Shown here: positions 38,233 through 49,847 of the stretch, one piece after another | Position numbering within the stretch: the first letter of the stretch is position 1 | Layout: each line of letters opens with the position of its first letter | Source: Artocarpus heterophyllus | Lineage: Eukaryota; Streptophyta; Magnoliopsida; Rosales; Moraceae | Direction of reading: 5' to 3' | Assembly (NCBI GenBank): GCA_025403435.1 | Contig: CM046345.1 | Coordinates: 2,666,001 to 2,730,000, forward strand | Length of the DNA stretch: 64,000 nucleotides | The notes under the pieces: model-generated | The model's input: only the letters and a program-made list of their open reading frames with translations | What the model was told of the DNA's origin: nothing | The model's database searches: none | Made by a program: the position numbers and the translations under genes

Positions 38233-39407
38233 CCATAGCTCCACAGAAACACGAACAACCTCAAATGTAAATTAGGTTCGTCAATATCTAACTTAGAGTA
38301 TCTTACCATACTATGCTATCTCATGGTGCCTTAGTGTGTCTTTGATAATTACAAAATCATATTGCTAGGTTAAAGTCTCTATTCATGTATTAAACGGTTA
38401 AAACAGGTGAAAAACAGTCATTTTTCTAAAGTTTGGTCAGCCTACCAAATTCCTTGGTCTGGCCTACCGAACAGCTCTGTTCGGCCTATCAACCATTTGA
38501 GTCCAACTTGCCGATCTCGCTTGAGTTTGGCCTGCCAAAGATATGAATTCGGCTTGTTGAAATCTTGAATCCGGCCTGTCAGTTTGTCAAATTCTAGAAA
38601 AATTCTAGAATTCAAGCCTTGGCTTCCCCGAGCTTTCCAAGCTCGATTCAACTTATTTTTCATCATTTCAACCCCAGAAATCATGTAGAAAACATAGGGA
38701 AACAATCCTAAACCTATTTGATACAAAATCCCCAAATTTAAACACAATTTCACCCTAAAGTTGAAAATCAAAGAAAAACGCAAAAACTTGTTTAAGTTGA
38801 TTTTAGCCCGAACCAAGTTTAGATTGATGATAAAACACCGTCTACAACTCAAATTGAACATTATTTGAGCTTAAGGAGGTTTGGATTCAACATTCAAAGG
38901 AAATTTGAAAATTTGAAATTTAAAACTTTGAAATGAGAAAGAGAGAGAGAAAACTAATCTCAATGGGTGTTTTTGAGCTAATTTTAGGGGTCTTCAACCT
39001 TGTTTCTTGGCCTCCAAAGTGGCTGGAAAATTAGAGAAAGGGAGAGAGAAGAGAGAGATGGGAGAAAGAGGGAAAAGAAGAAAAAGAGAGGGGGAAGAGA
39101 GAGATGAATAAAGTGAGGGCAAGGAGAGGGAAATAAATAGAGAGAGCAGCTGGTTTGACAAAACCATAGGCTGCACCTAGTTTTCATGAGCAAACTTCAA
39201 GTTATCTAAGTTTTCAGCAAAAAGAGGGCTTGTTTGGAATCTAACAAATTGTTTTGTTTCAAAATTCAAAATAACAATTAAATAATAAAAAGGTTAAATA
39301 AATTGAAAAATACCACGAAATAATTTAAATTAAGTTCAAATTACGATAAGACACACTAATATACCTTTTTATACTAATTATGCTTAATTAAACCTGTGGG
39401 TGTTACA
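38233..39407 (-). repeat. Truncated 5' LTR of gypsy C
   Basis: Matches 23976-25131 of the partner LTR and ends gtgggtgttaca. The part nearest the PBS, the PBS and the Gag start were removed by one deletion with its junction near 38233. Confidence 0.82.
38437..38590 (-). repeat. Decayed motif cluster in gypsy C 5' LTR
   Basis: About seven sites, including ctggcctaccgaac, ttcggcctatcaac, tttggcctgccaaag and tccggcctgtcag. Several are better preserved than in the 3' LTR, so the intact motif was ancestral to both. Confidence 0.7.
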
Positions 39408-40437
39408 ACTCTCCTGCGTATACACGTGCGACAGTTTTAGTAAAAATCCGCCACGTATAATCACGTAGAATTGGCATGTTTCTCCCCTTGTTTATATAGA
39501 TGATGCTTTTTAGAAAAACAGTCACCTGTTTACTGTCTCCTATTCTACCCTTTGTTATATAGTGTTTAGCTAAAAAAGAAGTTCATTGATATAGCAATAA
39601 GTACATGCATTACTATACAACTTCCAATTATTCACATCAAAGATAAAAATTTACCTTTGACAAAAGAAAAAAAACATATAACATCTGAAGAAATTTCTCT
39701 TGAACAATTAAATTAAAACATGAGATAGCTTGGATACAGCTAGAAGCCTTAGGTTATTCGGTAAAAAAAGGATAATGCAAGAAATTTCGATAATTATAAC
39801 AAAAAAAAATGCTCATAATATGATTATAAGTTTAACTTGTATCACATATATATATATATATATCTATTTAGTACTTTGTAATATTACCGACTTAATATTG
39901 GGAGGTTAAAAAAATATAGGTGGCTAAATTATAAAAATGTATGGACGACAATTATATACCATTTACACGCACACATATAGAAAAAAATTCAATTTTCTCC
40001 CCTTTGTTTAGTAGTAAGTAAAAATTTAATATTTACTATCAAGATATATGCTTTTAGCACATCAATGGTACCTCGTAGCATGAGAGATCAAAACTCTTCA
40101 CTTCATAATTAAAACATTTGTTTTGCAAGTTTAAAATATAAACAAAATATAAAAAATATTCTAATTATGTATACTATACTAAAATACTTTTAAATTTAAT
40201 ATTAACTAAGTACATTTTTGAGAATTTTAGGCATCGTAATTTATTCCTCTCTTCATTGTAAACACAAGGGGAAAAAAATCATCTCAATTAAGGTTGATGT
40301 GAAAAAGTTAAAACATTTTAAAACTCGAGCTTTTATAGAAATAAATGAGAGAAAAAACCAAAAAAAGGGTGAAAAAATTACGTGTTAGTGGGAGCTTACA
40401 AATGTGTTACTGCCCCTCAACTACATGTTATTTCTTA

Positions 40438-40586
40438 TAGGGTGTTTGGCAGGGTACTTAGAATTGTTTTTACTATAACATGTGAGAGTTTTACATTGTA
40501 ACGATTTTTGTGTTACTGTAGCATATAAGAGCTTTATACTATTTATAATTAAAAAAGTGATCTGGACCGAGCTGTCAAATACCCTC
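40438..40586. mobile_element. Tourist-like MITE (149 bp)
   Basis: Terminal inverted repeats tagggtgtttggcag and (reverse complement of the right end) gagggtatttgacag match at 12 of 15 positions, and TTA flanks both sides (40435-40437, 40587-40589). TTA duplications and GGG..GTTTGG ends are typical of PIF/Harbinger-derived Tourist MITEs. It has no coding capacity. Confidence 0.6.
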
Positions 40587-41042
40587 TTAGTTTTATTAGA
40601 TTTACAACTAACATAAAGAATGCGTCAAATCAATACCCTTCAGCGATGGACCGTTTAGATTATAAAGACTAAAGTTTCAAAACTCCAAACAATGTGTGAT
40701 GTATTGTAGAAACATCCTAAGATTATAAAGATAAAGAAAATAAAAATAGAAAGAGGAATGTAAAATTATATACGAAGGAAAAAGAGAAAATTGAATAAAT
40801 AAAGAAAGAGAAAGAAAAGAAGAAGAAGAAGATGAATGTAAGAAAAGTGAATCAAAAAGAGGAAGTAAAGGAGAAATTGCAAGAATGACACTTGTCGCTA
40901 TACGGAGGGAGTCGCAAAAATGATATTCTCACTTTTTCTCAGGACAGAAAACATATGCCATGTTATTTCTTTCTTTAGTACGATGATCTATAAATAGACA
41001 TAAAGCCACATCTTAAAAGGAAGGTAAATGGAACAAAAGGAC

Positions 41043-41670
41043 AGAAAGTGGGGGTGTCATTTGTCACATAGAGAGTATCAAAACGTATAATATCACCTTT
41101 TACATACGTAATAAAAATAAATGTTTGAAAAAAATTTATTAGATAGAAAATTAATTAAGATATACTATGAAAAAAATAATAATTGAGATGACTGAAAAAA
41201 CGTTTGAGTGTGGATGGATACATTTAAGAATTTTTTTAAATAGAAGCAAAGAAAAAAGAAAAGAAAAATAAAAAATAAAAAAAATAAAAAAAAACAAAAG
41301 GAGGGAGTGCAACATGGCAAATGTAGAGGGAAAAACAAATAAGTGCTATTGGCTCTTGTATACAAGTAAGGGGAAAGAAAATCAAAAAAAGGTCATGAAA
41401 GAAAGAAAAGTAAATTAAGAAAAGAATAGAAAGTGATGGTGTCATTTGTCACACGTTGCAGAAGTAGCAAAAAATATTTTTTATATAGGTAATAGAAATA
41501 GATATTTGAAGAAAATTATTATTGGATAGAAAATTGATGGAGAGATACTATGAAAAATTAGTAATTGAGATGGCTGTAATAAAAAAAATGTTTGAGTATG
41601 GGTGGATACATTTGAGATTTTTTTCAATAGAGGCAAAGGAAAAAGAAAAGAGAAATAGAAGAAAGAAAAT
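41043..41670. repeat. Imperfect direct duplication (~240 bp units)
   Basis: 41043-41280 and 41428-41670 share agaaagtg(g/a)(g/t)ggtgtcatttgtcaca, gatagaaaattga and atactatgaaaaa in order. Part of a third copy may lie at 40750-40930. Confidence 0.6.
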
Positions 41671-43089
41671 AGTTGAGAAAAAAGGAAAAGGAGAAATTAA
41701 GGCAACGACACTTGTTACGGTATTCTCACTTTTATATATGATTAGTAATAAGTGTGTGCTTTGCGCACGTGCATTACTAGCATTTTACATGCGAAAAAAA
41801 ATGAAATTTAACCACGCTCATTTATTATTTCTCTAATAATTTATTTTAGTGAAAAAAATTTGGCAAAGCATAATTGAAAAAAAAAATGTAGTGGGGAAAG
41901 TTAGATATTAAATTATTTATGAATTACATATAAAAAAATATTGAGGAATTTTCATAAATACTATCTTATAAAACTTATTTTTTATAAATACCATAAATAT
42001 TTAATTATAGCATAACTTAAAAATGTAATATAAGTAAAAGTGACACAATTTTTTAAATATAGCATGAAGAAACAAAATTTTAAAGAATATGACATAATAT
42101 ATAATTTTCTCAAAATTATTTGATAGGGTTGTATGAGAAAATATTTAGGTAAGAACAAATCGGCGAAGAAATTATTTGAGGGAAACAATTGGGAAAAAAA
42201 ACATTTAGGTATTGTTCCCCTCCATGATTCATGCCCACAGAGGGCAAGAAAGAAGAGCCTCGGCTCTTTTATATATAGGGATGTGATATAGAAAAGGATT
42301 AGAATGAATCATATGAATGTTTATAAAATATGTAATAATACATACATTTTTTCAGAATGAGAATAAATTTCTCTTTTGAAATTACATATTAATATTTTTA
42401 AAATGAGTAACGCTCTAATATTTCAAATTTACCTCTGATATTACCTCCAACTACTCTTTTATTGATTTTTTTTTTGGATACCACACACAAGTGGATTTCT
42501 ATTCTTTTTATTGATTTGGTTCTTAAAAAATTAATACATCATTTAATACTTAGGAAGTCATGTTTATCATGACTCACTTACTACGATATTAAAAAATTAG
42601 TATTCCTTTTTTCAAGATATGAAGCTCACTTTGTCAAAAAGAAAAAAAAAAAGAGGTTCACTTTTTTTTGTTTCATTAAAAAATCATCCAGTTAAAGGAA
42701 ATTTTCACAAATAAGTAAATAACAAACAAATATATGCTTAACCTATTTGCGCTTTACCTTTCATGTGGATTATAATAATTTTGAAATTCTCTTCCTAGAA
42801 AAGCTCAAATTGTTTATTATTTTTTTAAGAAAATCCCCAAAATTGTTATGAGCCTTTGATTTGTCTGATTTGAAATTTTATATCATTTGAGTAGATCGAA
42901 TGGCCAACATCTGATGAGGGCATCCAAGGGCATATTTTGTGAGGAAACCCGCAACCGGTTTGGAGGTAAAGCTTTTTTTATATATAAAAAAAAGAGGATA
43001 GTTGAAGAAAGACATGATGAACCACAAGAGCAAAACCCAAATGAAGGACAATGAAAAGTATCTTTAATTTGTGCTCAAATCGACTGTTT

Positions 43090-43241
43090 AATTTTTGGTA
43101 TCTTAAATGGGTGTCTAACCAATTATATTATGACATATCATTAAATGAAAAACATGTAAAAATAAATTAAACACTATTTCAAAGTTTTTAAATGACGTAT
43201 CATAATATGATTAATTTGACATTATCTATAATACCAAAATT
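43090..43241. mobile_element. Foldback/MITE-like inverted repeat (~152 bp)
   Basis: Arms 43090-43142 and 43190-43241 are complementary along most of their length (inner 31 bp: 24 matches), centred on an A-rich loop. No clear target duplication seen. Confidence 0.5.
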
Positions 43242-43252
43242 GGACACATACC

Positions 43253-43326
43253 CATATTAATAAATGCCAATTCGTAAGTGCTTCCGATATGTACATATTA
43301 ATAAATGCCAATTCGAAAGTGCTTCC
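43253..43326. repeat. 41-bp tandem duplication
   Basis: catattaataaatgccaatt...gtgcttcc occurs twice (43253 and 43294), with one mismatch in the shared 33 bp. Confidence 0.75.
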
Positions 43327-43582
43327 TTTCCTCTCTTCCTCGCTCTCTTTTTTTTTGCATTTTCTTTTTGATGTAAATGGCCTTTTTATTTTTTTCTACT
43401 TTTTATTCATTAATTCTTTATCTTTAAATAGGACTTATATAAATATGGTTTTTTTATTCTTATAATTTTTGCTTGCAATATTGGCACTTATTAATATGCA
43501 TAGATTAGTATTGTTCTCTATAAATTTATTTTTAATTAATCCACTAAAATATATATTTTTAAGAACGTTCTTATTTAAATTT

Positions 43583-44220
43583 TGTTGAGGGTGAGCTTGG
43601 CGCCATTGCCAAAGAGCCGTACTTTGGGTGGTCGGCCATAGAGCTCGGCAAAGCTACAGGGAGGATACTACTTATCTTGATGAGCCTGATCCCTTGTTCG
43701 AGGTGCTTTTCAAGGTCTCCTAGGTCGTACCTCAACAGGCTGCCTCCTCGGATTGAGTACCAACTCGGGTTGGACTCTTTCCACTTGAAAGTGGGTTGCT
43801 ACTTGCCATCTCTGGCCAACAGATGGCAAACAACTCACCGTCAGATGGGAGGCAATCCACTGGCGGAAGGAGGCGACACTTGTCCCCTACTATCTGACAC
43901 GCCTTGATGTGACACTCGGGTTGTGGGCAAAACCCACTTAACACCTGGTCCAAGTGGTGGCCTATAAATAGGATGCATTTATTGTATTCTGGCATGCATG
44001 CTCCTTCCCACCTAACAAGTTCCCATTCTCTGCCGAGCAACCCCTACCTTGAACATCGAAGAGCCCTTGTCTATTGAATGACCTGTCTTTTTCTTGCCTC
44101 CAGAGAGTCCCTCCTCTTGTTGCAGGTTTACCCGATTAGGCGGAGACAAATAGGGAAGAGCTGAGGACCATGCGCAGCCGCACGTGGTGTTGATCTAACG
44201 TCTAACTCTGGTAAGCATCA
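43583..44220 (+). repeat. 5' LTR of Tat-type gypsy D (638 bp)
   Basis: Begins tgttgagggtgag and ends ggtaagcatca; TATA box ctataaata at 43962-43970; higher GC than its surroundings. The PBS follows at once. It has no TCGGCCTGCCGA motif. Exact ends are inferred from TG...CA and the PBS; the partner LTR is outside the window. Confidence 0.65.
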
Positions 44221-44226
44221 ACATTT

Positions 44227-44240
44227 TGGCACTAGAAGGA
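44227..44240 (+). other. Primer binding site of gypsy D
   Basis: tggcactagaagga, a variant of the TGGCGC(T/C)AGAAGGAG motif that follows Tat-lineage 5' LTRs. Confidence 0.6.
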
Positions 44241-44294
44241 GGGTGCCTATGCTTCACTTAAGATTACCAGCCACAAGTCTAACCTTAGAGCCAA

Positions 44295-46143
44295 GATGGT
44301 GACTCGAGGTAATGCCTGGGACGACGTCGCCCGATAGGAGGGGTCGGGAGACACTTGAAACCAGCACCAAAATCCAACTAGACCTAAGGGCCGCCCCCAG
44401 GCTACAAGATCCCAATTCGGGGGGCAAGGAAGCACGTCTAGGGCTGAACAAGTGTAGGACCTGGTTGGCCAAGATCCAATTCGTGAACTTACAAATGCTG
44501 TATGGATATTAACTCAATAGCTTGCACAGCAAGCACATCGGCAAGTGGCACCTGGCCTCCCACCTCTAGCCCCGGCTGACCAGGCTAGAGGTCGTGTAGG
44601 ACGGGATGCCGTCAATCCTAACGACGCTGATTTTGAGCGCTCCAGAGGCTCTACTCATGGCGTCTTGGCTAGTAACAAACTTGTCCAAGAAGGTCGACGT
44701 GGCCCACAGGCAGTAAGGGTTCCATCACCACAAGGTTCCCGAGCATCTGTATTCGATTGGCTCAGACGTTGGGGAGAAGTACACCAAGGTCGCCAACCCG
44801 GGGCAGGTGAACATGTGGAGGGTGGAGCACCCTATAGGGTCGAACTACCCTAGGATACAAACAGTTGCTAGTTTCAGGAGTTATAGCACCAAATCGATGA
44901 GATTCGTTGCTTTGGCTTGGATGACGTAGGTGCCTTGGACCCGCTATTCCTAGACACTATAATGCAAGCCCCTATGCTGCCCAAATTTAAGGTTTTGTAA
45001 ATTAAGGCCTATGACAGGACTACAAATGTAGACAAGCATGTCGAGTTATACCGAGGACACATCTCGTTCAAAATGCTAGTGACGCTGTAATGTGCAAGGC
45101 TTTTTTACTGACCTTTATCGGGCCAGCTCGACAGTGGTTTCGACGACTCAAGCCAGCCTCCATCACATCTTTTTGGTAGCTCTCGGACGCCTTCTTAGCA
45201 GCCTTCTCCACCACCAAGATGAGGAGGAAGGAAGTTACCGACCTGTACGCTGTCAAGCAAGGCAAGGGCAACATCAGGGACTACATAAACAAGTTTACCC
45301 AAGCAGCCCTAGAAGTCAAGCATGTTGAAGATGAGACCCTCAAGCATGGTTTCATTGGGGGTCTCCAAGACGAAAAACTTACTTGGTCACTAGAGTTTGA
45401 ACAGCTGAGCATGTTTTCATAAATGCTCAGCTACGCACAGAGGTACGCCGATGCGACCAAATACATGAAGAGCCATAGAGAAGAGGCTAGCACCAGCAGG
45501 ACAAAGAAAGAAAAGAAGAGAAGAAAGCGCCAGAATAGGCCAATGTCGAGCAGAACAAAAAACAGAAGAAGGAAGAGAAAGTTGAGAAACCCGAGGCACC
45601 GACCAAAAAGTTCCAAAGCTACATGCCACTAGTGGCCAGTATCGATGAAGTGCTCGCCCAGGTGAGTGGGAGAAATTTACTGGTAGCTCAGCCTAAGCTT
45701 AAGGACAGCAAGGCGAAGCGAGATCAAAACAGATATTGAGAGTTCCACAAGGACGTGGGACACAACACCCATTAATGTATTAAGCTAAAGGTCCAAATTG
45801 AGAGACTGGTCTGAGACAAACACCTAAGGGAATTCATCGAGTGAGTCTTAACTCCAGGCTCCGTAGTTGGGAGGAATGACCCGCTGGGTTGAGACATGCC
45901 AAACTGCCCACGTAACGATGGTGAGAACTCCCCAGAACCCCCAAACATCATTCACATGAATTTTGAAGGGCCTATCACCAGGGACACATCGAGTGGGTAG
46001 CAGGCTTACGTCTAAGCAGCTCGGCTGGTCGAACGAGGCAAGTTCATCAACATGTTTGAGCATGTAAACAAGATCTACTGCCAGCAAGATACACCAATCA
46101 CCTTCACCGAGGAGGAGGCGGATAAATTAAACAATGATGCTCT
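44295..46143 (+). pseudogene. gag remnant of Tat-type gypsy D
   Basis: Broken Gag frame. It opens MVTRGNAWDD at 44295 with a stop soon after. The Retrotrans_gag core is spread over 44990-45420 in more than one frame: KAYDRTTNVDKHVELYRG, then PARQWFRRLKPASITSF, then VKQGKGNIRDYINKFTQ with GFIGGLQDEKLTWSLE. A Lys/Arg-rich tail follows (45470-45620). The last readable piece, ITFTEEEADKLNNDAL (about 46096-46143), resembles the sequence just before the protease in Tat elements; copia III cuts it there, so protease and pol should resume beyond the window. In-frame stops show it is dead. Confidence 0.75.
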
Positions 46144-47582
46144 TGTTAGACATGTATGCTCTGAGGAGTAAAAATTGTAATACGTTTTTGGAGACATTTT
46201 TATTAATAAAGAATTTATTCATTTATATATACCAAATATTGTCCTCTTTACGTTCATATTTGTTGAATGTATGATAAGCAAACAGTAGTCTGAGACTGTC
46301 AGTCTAAACCTTAAGAATTGGGCATATGATGGGATGATTATGGGGTAGACACGATTCTTAAGGTGATGGTCTAAAACATATGATCCGCAATCGAGGGAAT
46401 AAAGTTGGGCGCTTTATTCATGTAAAGATTGTTATGTTGTCTATATCCCTTTTGGGAGATGGTTTGTCTTGGCCATCGGAGTTGGACTCCGTGAATAGAA
46501 ACATTGGCGCGTTGTCATAGTTGACGATGTGTTGGATCGGGACATAAAGTGAATTGATTTGGATTAATAATTCTATCTTGGCAAATCGATTCACTTTAGA
46601 CAATCATTTGTATTGTATCTTAATCCTGAGATGAATAATGGGCCCGTTGTCTCGACTTGTGTCTTTTGATGTACCAATGGGTGACTCCCACATTTCTATA
46701 GTGGCATGCATGCCGGTACGTTGGAGGCATGACTCTTGATAGCGTAGACTTGTTATTCATAGATATGGAATCCATAGCTCCTCTTTAGGAGTAATGATAT
46801 CCTCTTATATGCGTTGTCCTGTAATTGGAAAACTGGAGCGCTCAACTATTTGGATACATAGGTGTAACCGAATGGTATACTATCTTTGGATGGTAAGTTT
46901 TCTAATGGTGAGACAATGGAACGTAAGATAAAAATAATCGGGAAGGTAAGACAGAATTTGTCCTTAAGCCGATTATGGATGATCATATGGGGATGCGATA
47001 CACTATGATATGTCATGGAGACTTAGCTACACGAGCTTCGTAATTCTATAAAGTTCGAGAGTGCAGCTCCAAGCTTTTAGTGGAGTAGCGTTGGAGTTGA
47101 TAATTGTGAAATGTATATCTGGGATATTGGGTTTCATAATTATCATGAGCTTGAACTTTATAGGTCCATTTTGGTCCCCTTTGCTAGCTCACAAAATCCT
47201 GTAACGACACGGCGTGTTTTTCTAATAATTGGTGACTTATGTCAGATTTATCAGATTGGTTTAAAATTTATAAGAATCAAATAATTCATGTCTGTTTATC
47301 GGTTGAATTAATTATGTAAGAAAATTAGTTCAAGATGAACTTGTTCAATTATTACGTTCGGGTAATTCTTGTCTGTTTATTGGTTGTTTTAATTTTGGAC
47401 AATTAGAACAAGATAAACTTGTAGAATTATTGTGAATTGATTTATTTTCTTAGAGATTATCTTGATAAAGTTTGTTTTGATCAGATATCTTTTCTATTGG
47501 GCTATTTGAATCAAAACTGAGACTTTATCGTTTAGAATCTCGGGTGGAAAATAAAAGATGCGTGGAGATTTTTTCTCGGCAG

Positions 47583-47660
47583 TTCGGCCTGTCGGATGAC
47601 GTGTTCGGCCTGTCGAACTGGCCTGTTCGGCCTGCCTACCAGAAAGTTCGGCCTGCCGAC
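47583..47660 (+). repeat. Motif cluster upstream of TATA, copia III 5' LTR
   Basis: Four sites: ttcggcctgtcgga, ttcggcctgtcgaac, ttcggcctgcctac and ttcggcctgccgac. The cluster ends about 118 bp before the TATA box, in sense orientation TCGGCCTGCCGA. Confidence 0.85.
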
Positions 47661-47777
47661 CGACGACAGTTAAGATTACGCGTTTTCACGCGGATCTTAT
47701 CAGATATTGATCCGAACTTGATTCTGTTTCGATTTTTGAGACCTAATCTGATATGGACTGACCCTAGGACCAATAGG

Positions 47778-47785
47778 TATAAAAA
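47778..47785 (+). promoter_or_regulatory. TATA box of copia III 5' LTR
   Basis: TATAAAAA followed by gggagtgag, conserved with the 3' LTR (63829-63836) and copia II. Confidence 0.75.
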
Positions 47786-48183
47786 GGGAGTGAGTCTAAT
47801 GATTTACTCAGATCAATTTGAGAGAGTAAGAGTGATACTCTTCGAGTGAGCGTCTGAAAACTCCTTGAGAGCTTTTGTTCACAAATCACGAACACTAGCT
47901 TTGGGTTCTCTCTGTTGGTTGGAAGAAGAGTCACCGGTGGAAGAGCTGTACGTGTGAGCCCACACTCACTCCAGTTGTGGATAGAGAATAGCAAAGAAGA
48001 CCAGTTGGTTGAGGCTCTTCTGGAACGTTACTTCTCTACACAGGTCGCGGAGGTTCTTCGACACAGTGAGGTTAGTAAGATCTGTTTAATTTATACATAT
48101 AACATGTCAAACTTGTGTTTTGGAAATTACGCTGATGAAAATTTTTTAAAAAATTCTGCTGCGCACTTTGTTTCGAATAGCTC

Positions 48184-48195
48184 TGGTATCAGAGA
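48184..48195 (+). other. Primer binding site of copia III
   Basis: TGGTATCAGAGA, one base from the Met-tRNA type PBS. Confidence 0.8.
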
Positions 48196-49847
48196 CGAGG
48201 TTTTTACATAAATTTGCAAGTTTGTGATCATGTTATATGCATAAATTTTGTGATCTTAGTCTCTCCTATGCTTGAAATGAATTTTATAGAGAGATGGCAC
48301 TCTAGGTTTCTATATAATATATATATGTTGTCATGGATTATATGGTGAATATTTATTAATTAATTACGGTTGATTAAATTGTTGTTTAATTATTTATTAA
48401 TTAATTAATACCGGTTATGGTTCCTTAGAGGTTTGAATGTGTATCTAGGTTTTTCATGTAATTAGATGGCAGACTATCATCTCCGTCTAGGAATTGTTAT
48501 TTAATTTTTAATTTGTAAGAATTTTGTAATTAAACAATTATTCAGAGAAGACGGAATGAGAAGTCAGATCTTAAAGATTGATGATGGCGCCTCCAGGTAT
48601 TTCCTGAGTCTCTAATTTTATGTTTTTGAATTGTTGAAAATAAAATTGATGAATTGCATTAAAATTGTATTTTCTGGATTAAAGTTTCTTCTGCTCGGTC
48701 GGCATGCCGGACCTCACAATTCGGCAGGCCGAAGGTCACAAATCGGCAGGCCGGACGTACGGTCTGGCAAGCCGACAGTGGGGCAGAAATTTTGGTGCTC
48801 TGCCGGTAGGCCGAACCTTCATGTTCAGCAGGCCGAACCACCATGATCGGCAGACCGATCACCCAGATCGAACTGCCGACCGAGAGCTGCCAGGTGTCCA
48901 GAAAAGGTGCAATTTTTCCATTGCAGTTTTAATTTTATTTTTGGGACAATTTTGAGAAACATTAAATTTGGATATGACTGGAAATATGAAGTGTTCGATT
49001 CATATGGGATTGAGGACTTGAAGATGGAGATTACATGAAGAAGGATACAGCTTGAGGATTCAAGGATGAAGAATTGATAAATGTCTCGATTATTCTCTTG
49101 TAATCTTAGTTTTCTATTCTCTAGGGTGGAACCATAATATTACGGTTATTATTATTATGCTTGTAGCTTTGCTTGATTGCTATGCTTGTCTGCATTACAA
49201 TATGATTTACCATGTATATTGATAACATGTCATATAGAATAGGGAGTGCCGCTCATATTAAAATTGTTCATGCATAATTTTAAAATAAAACCTTGACTTC
49301 AAAAGATTGAGTGGGAGAAGGTTTTCGAAGAGAGAACCTAAGGCCTCCATCGTTGGTCCATAGGAAGAACATGATGATCCTGACCCCTAGGAAGGGATTT
49401 CTATCATGTACCAGATTGGATCTCTGAAAGGATAAGGTATTTTAGTATGATTTATAGTTGCACACCCCTAGATGGTGATTGTAAATCGTGGATAAAATAT
49501 TGAAACGGTGGTTATACACTCATGTTAATTTTATTATTAACCTCCCCTAGGAGCTCTGTTAATAAAATTAATGGCCAAAGAAACGATTATTAGTATATGC
49601 TGGATCATACGGGTCCTGGATGGCATATATTAATCAGGAGGGGATCCGTGTTCCTAATTGAATTTGGCATGACTCCCCTAGGAGCTTGTTGAATTCTGAG
49701 TTAGGAATTATCGTTGTAAGGTTGTGATATTTTCAAGGTTTTGACACATAAACACATTTGTATAATTTTACATGATTGTGTTATCTTACTAAATTATTAT
49801 ATATGTTTGCTTATGTTTGGTATATGATTCTTTATTGTAGATTGAAA
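48196..49847 (+). other. Untranslated leader of copia III
   Basis: 1.65 kb before the Gag ATG, colinear with the copia II leader. No conserved coding. It holds the motif cluster at 48694-48890. Confidence 0.8.
48694..48890 (+). repeat. Motif cluster in copia III leader
   Basis: About nine sites, nearly all TCGGCAGGCCGA orientation (ttcggcaggccgaag, atcggcaggccgga, ttcagcaggccgaac, atcggcagaccgatc); the last (atcgaactgccgac) is reversed, as in copia II. Confidence 0.88.

Larger units (their letters stand above)
22979..39407 (-). mobile_element. Gypsy C, decayed chromovirus split by copia II
   Basis: Second, older relative of A/B. Left (3') LTR 22979-25131; internal 25132-26798 and 35326-38232; right (5') LTR truncated, 38233-39407. 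Flanking 5-mers gctct (22974-22978) and actct (39408-39412) differ by one G/A change and are read as the target duplication. Domain order matches A. PBS, Gag N-terminus and the 5' LTR part nearest the PBS are lost in one deletion. Copia II entered the RNase H region. Coding is interrupted throughout. Confidence 0.88.
39408..43582. other. AT-rich intergenic sequence
   Basis: No supportable gene. It holds a TA microsatellite (39846-39862), a MITE (40438-40586), imperfect duplicated blocks (40750-41700), a foldback element (43090-43241) and a 41-bp tandem duplication (43253-43326). The frame at 41522-41836 lies in A-rich duplicated sequence and has no recognisable domain. Confidence 0.6.
46144..48179 (+). 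repeat. 5' LTR of copia III (about 2036 bp)
   Basis: Begins tgttagacatg. Its end reads ttcgaata where copia II has ttccaaca, so the terminal CA is mutated. TATAAAAA at 47778-47785 after accaat. Confidence 0.9.

Noticed and set aside
41522..41836. 104-aa frame in A-rich intergenic DNA
   Set aside because: Lys/Glu-rich product of an A/G-rich duplicated block; no homologous domain recognised.
43583..44220. TCGGCCTGCCGA-like pieces (ggtcggccatag, agctcggcaaag) in the gypsy D LTR
   Set aside because: Neither forms the TCGGC-N2-GCCGA arrangement and there is no cluster.
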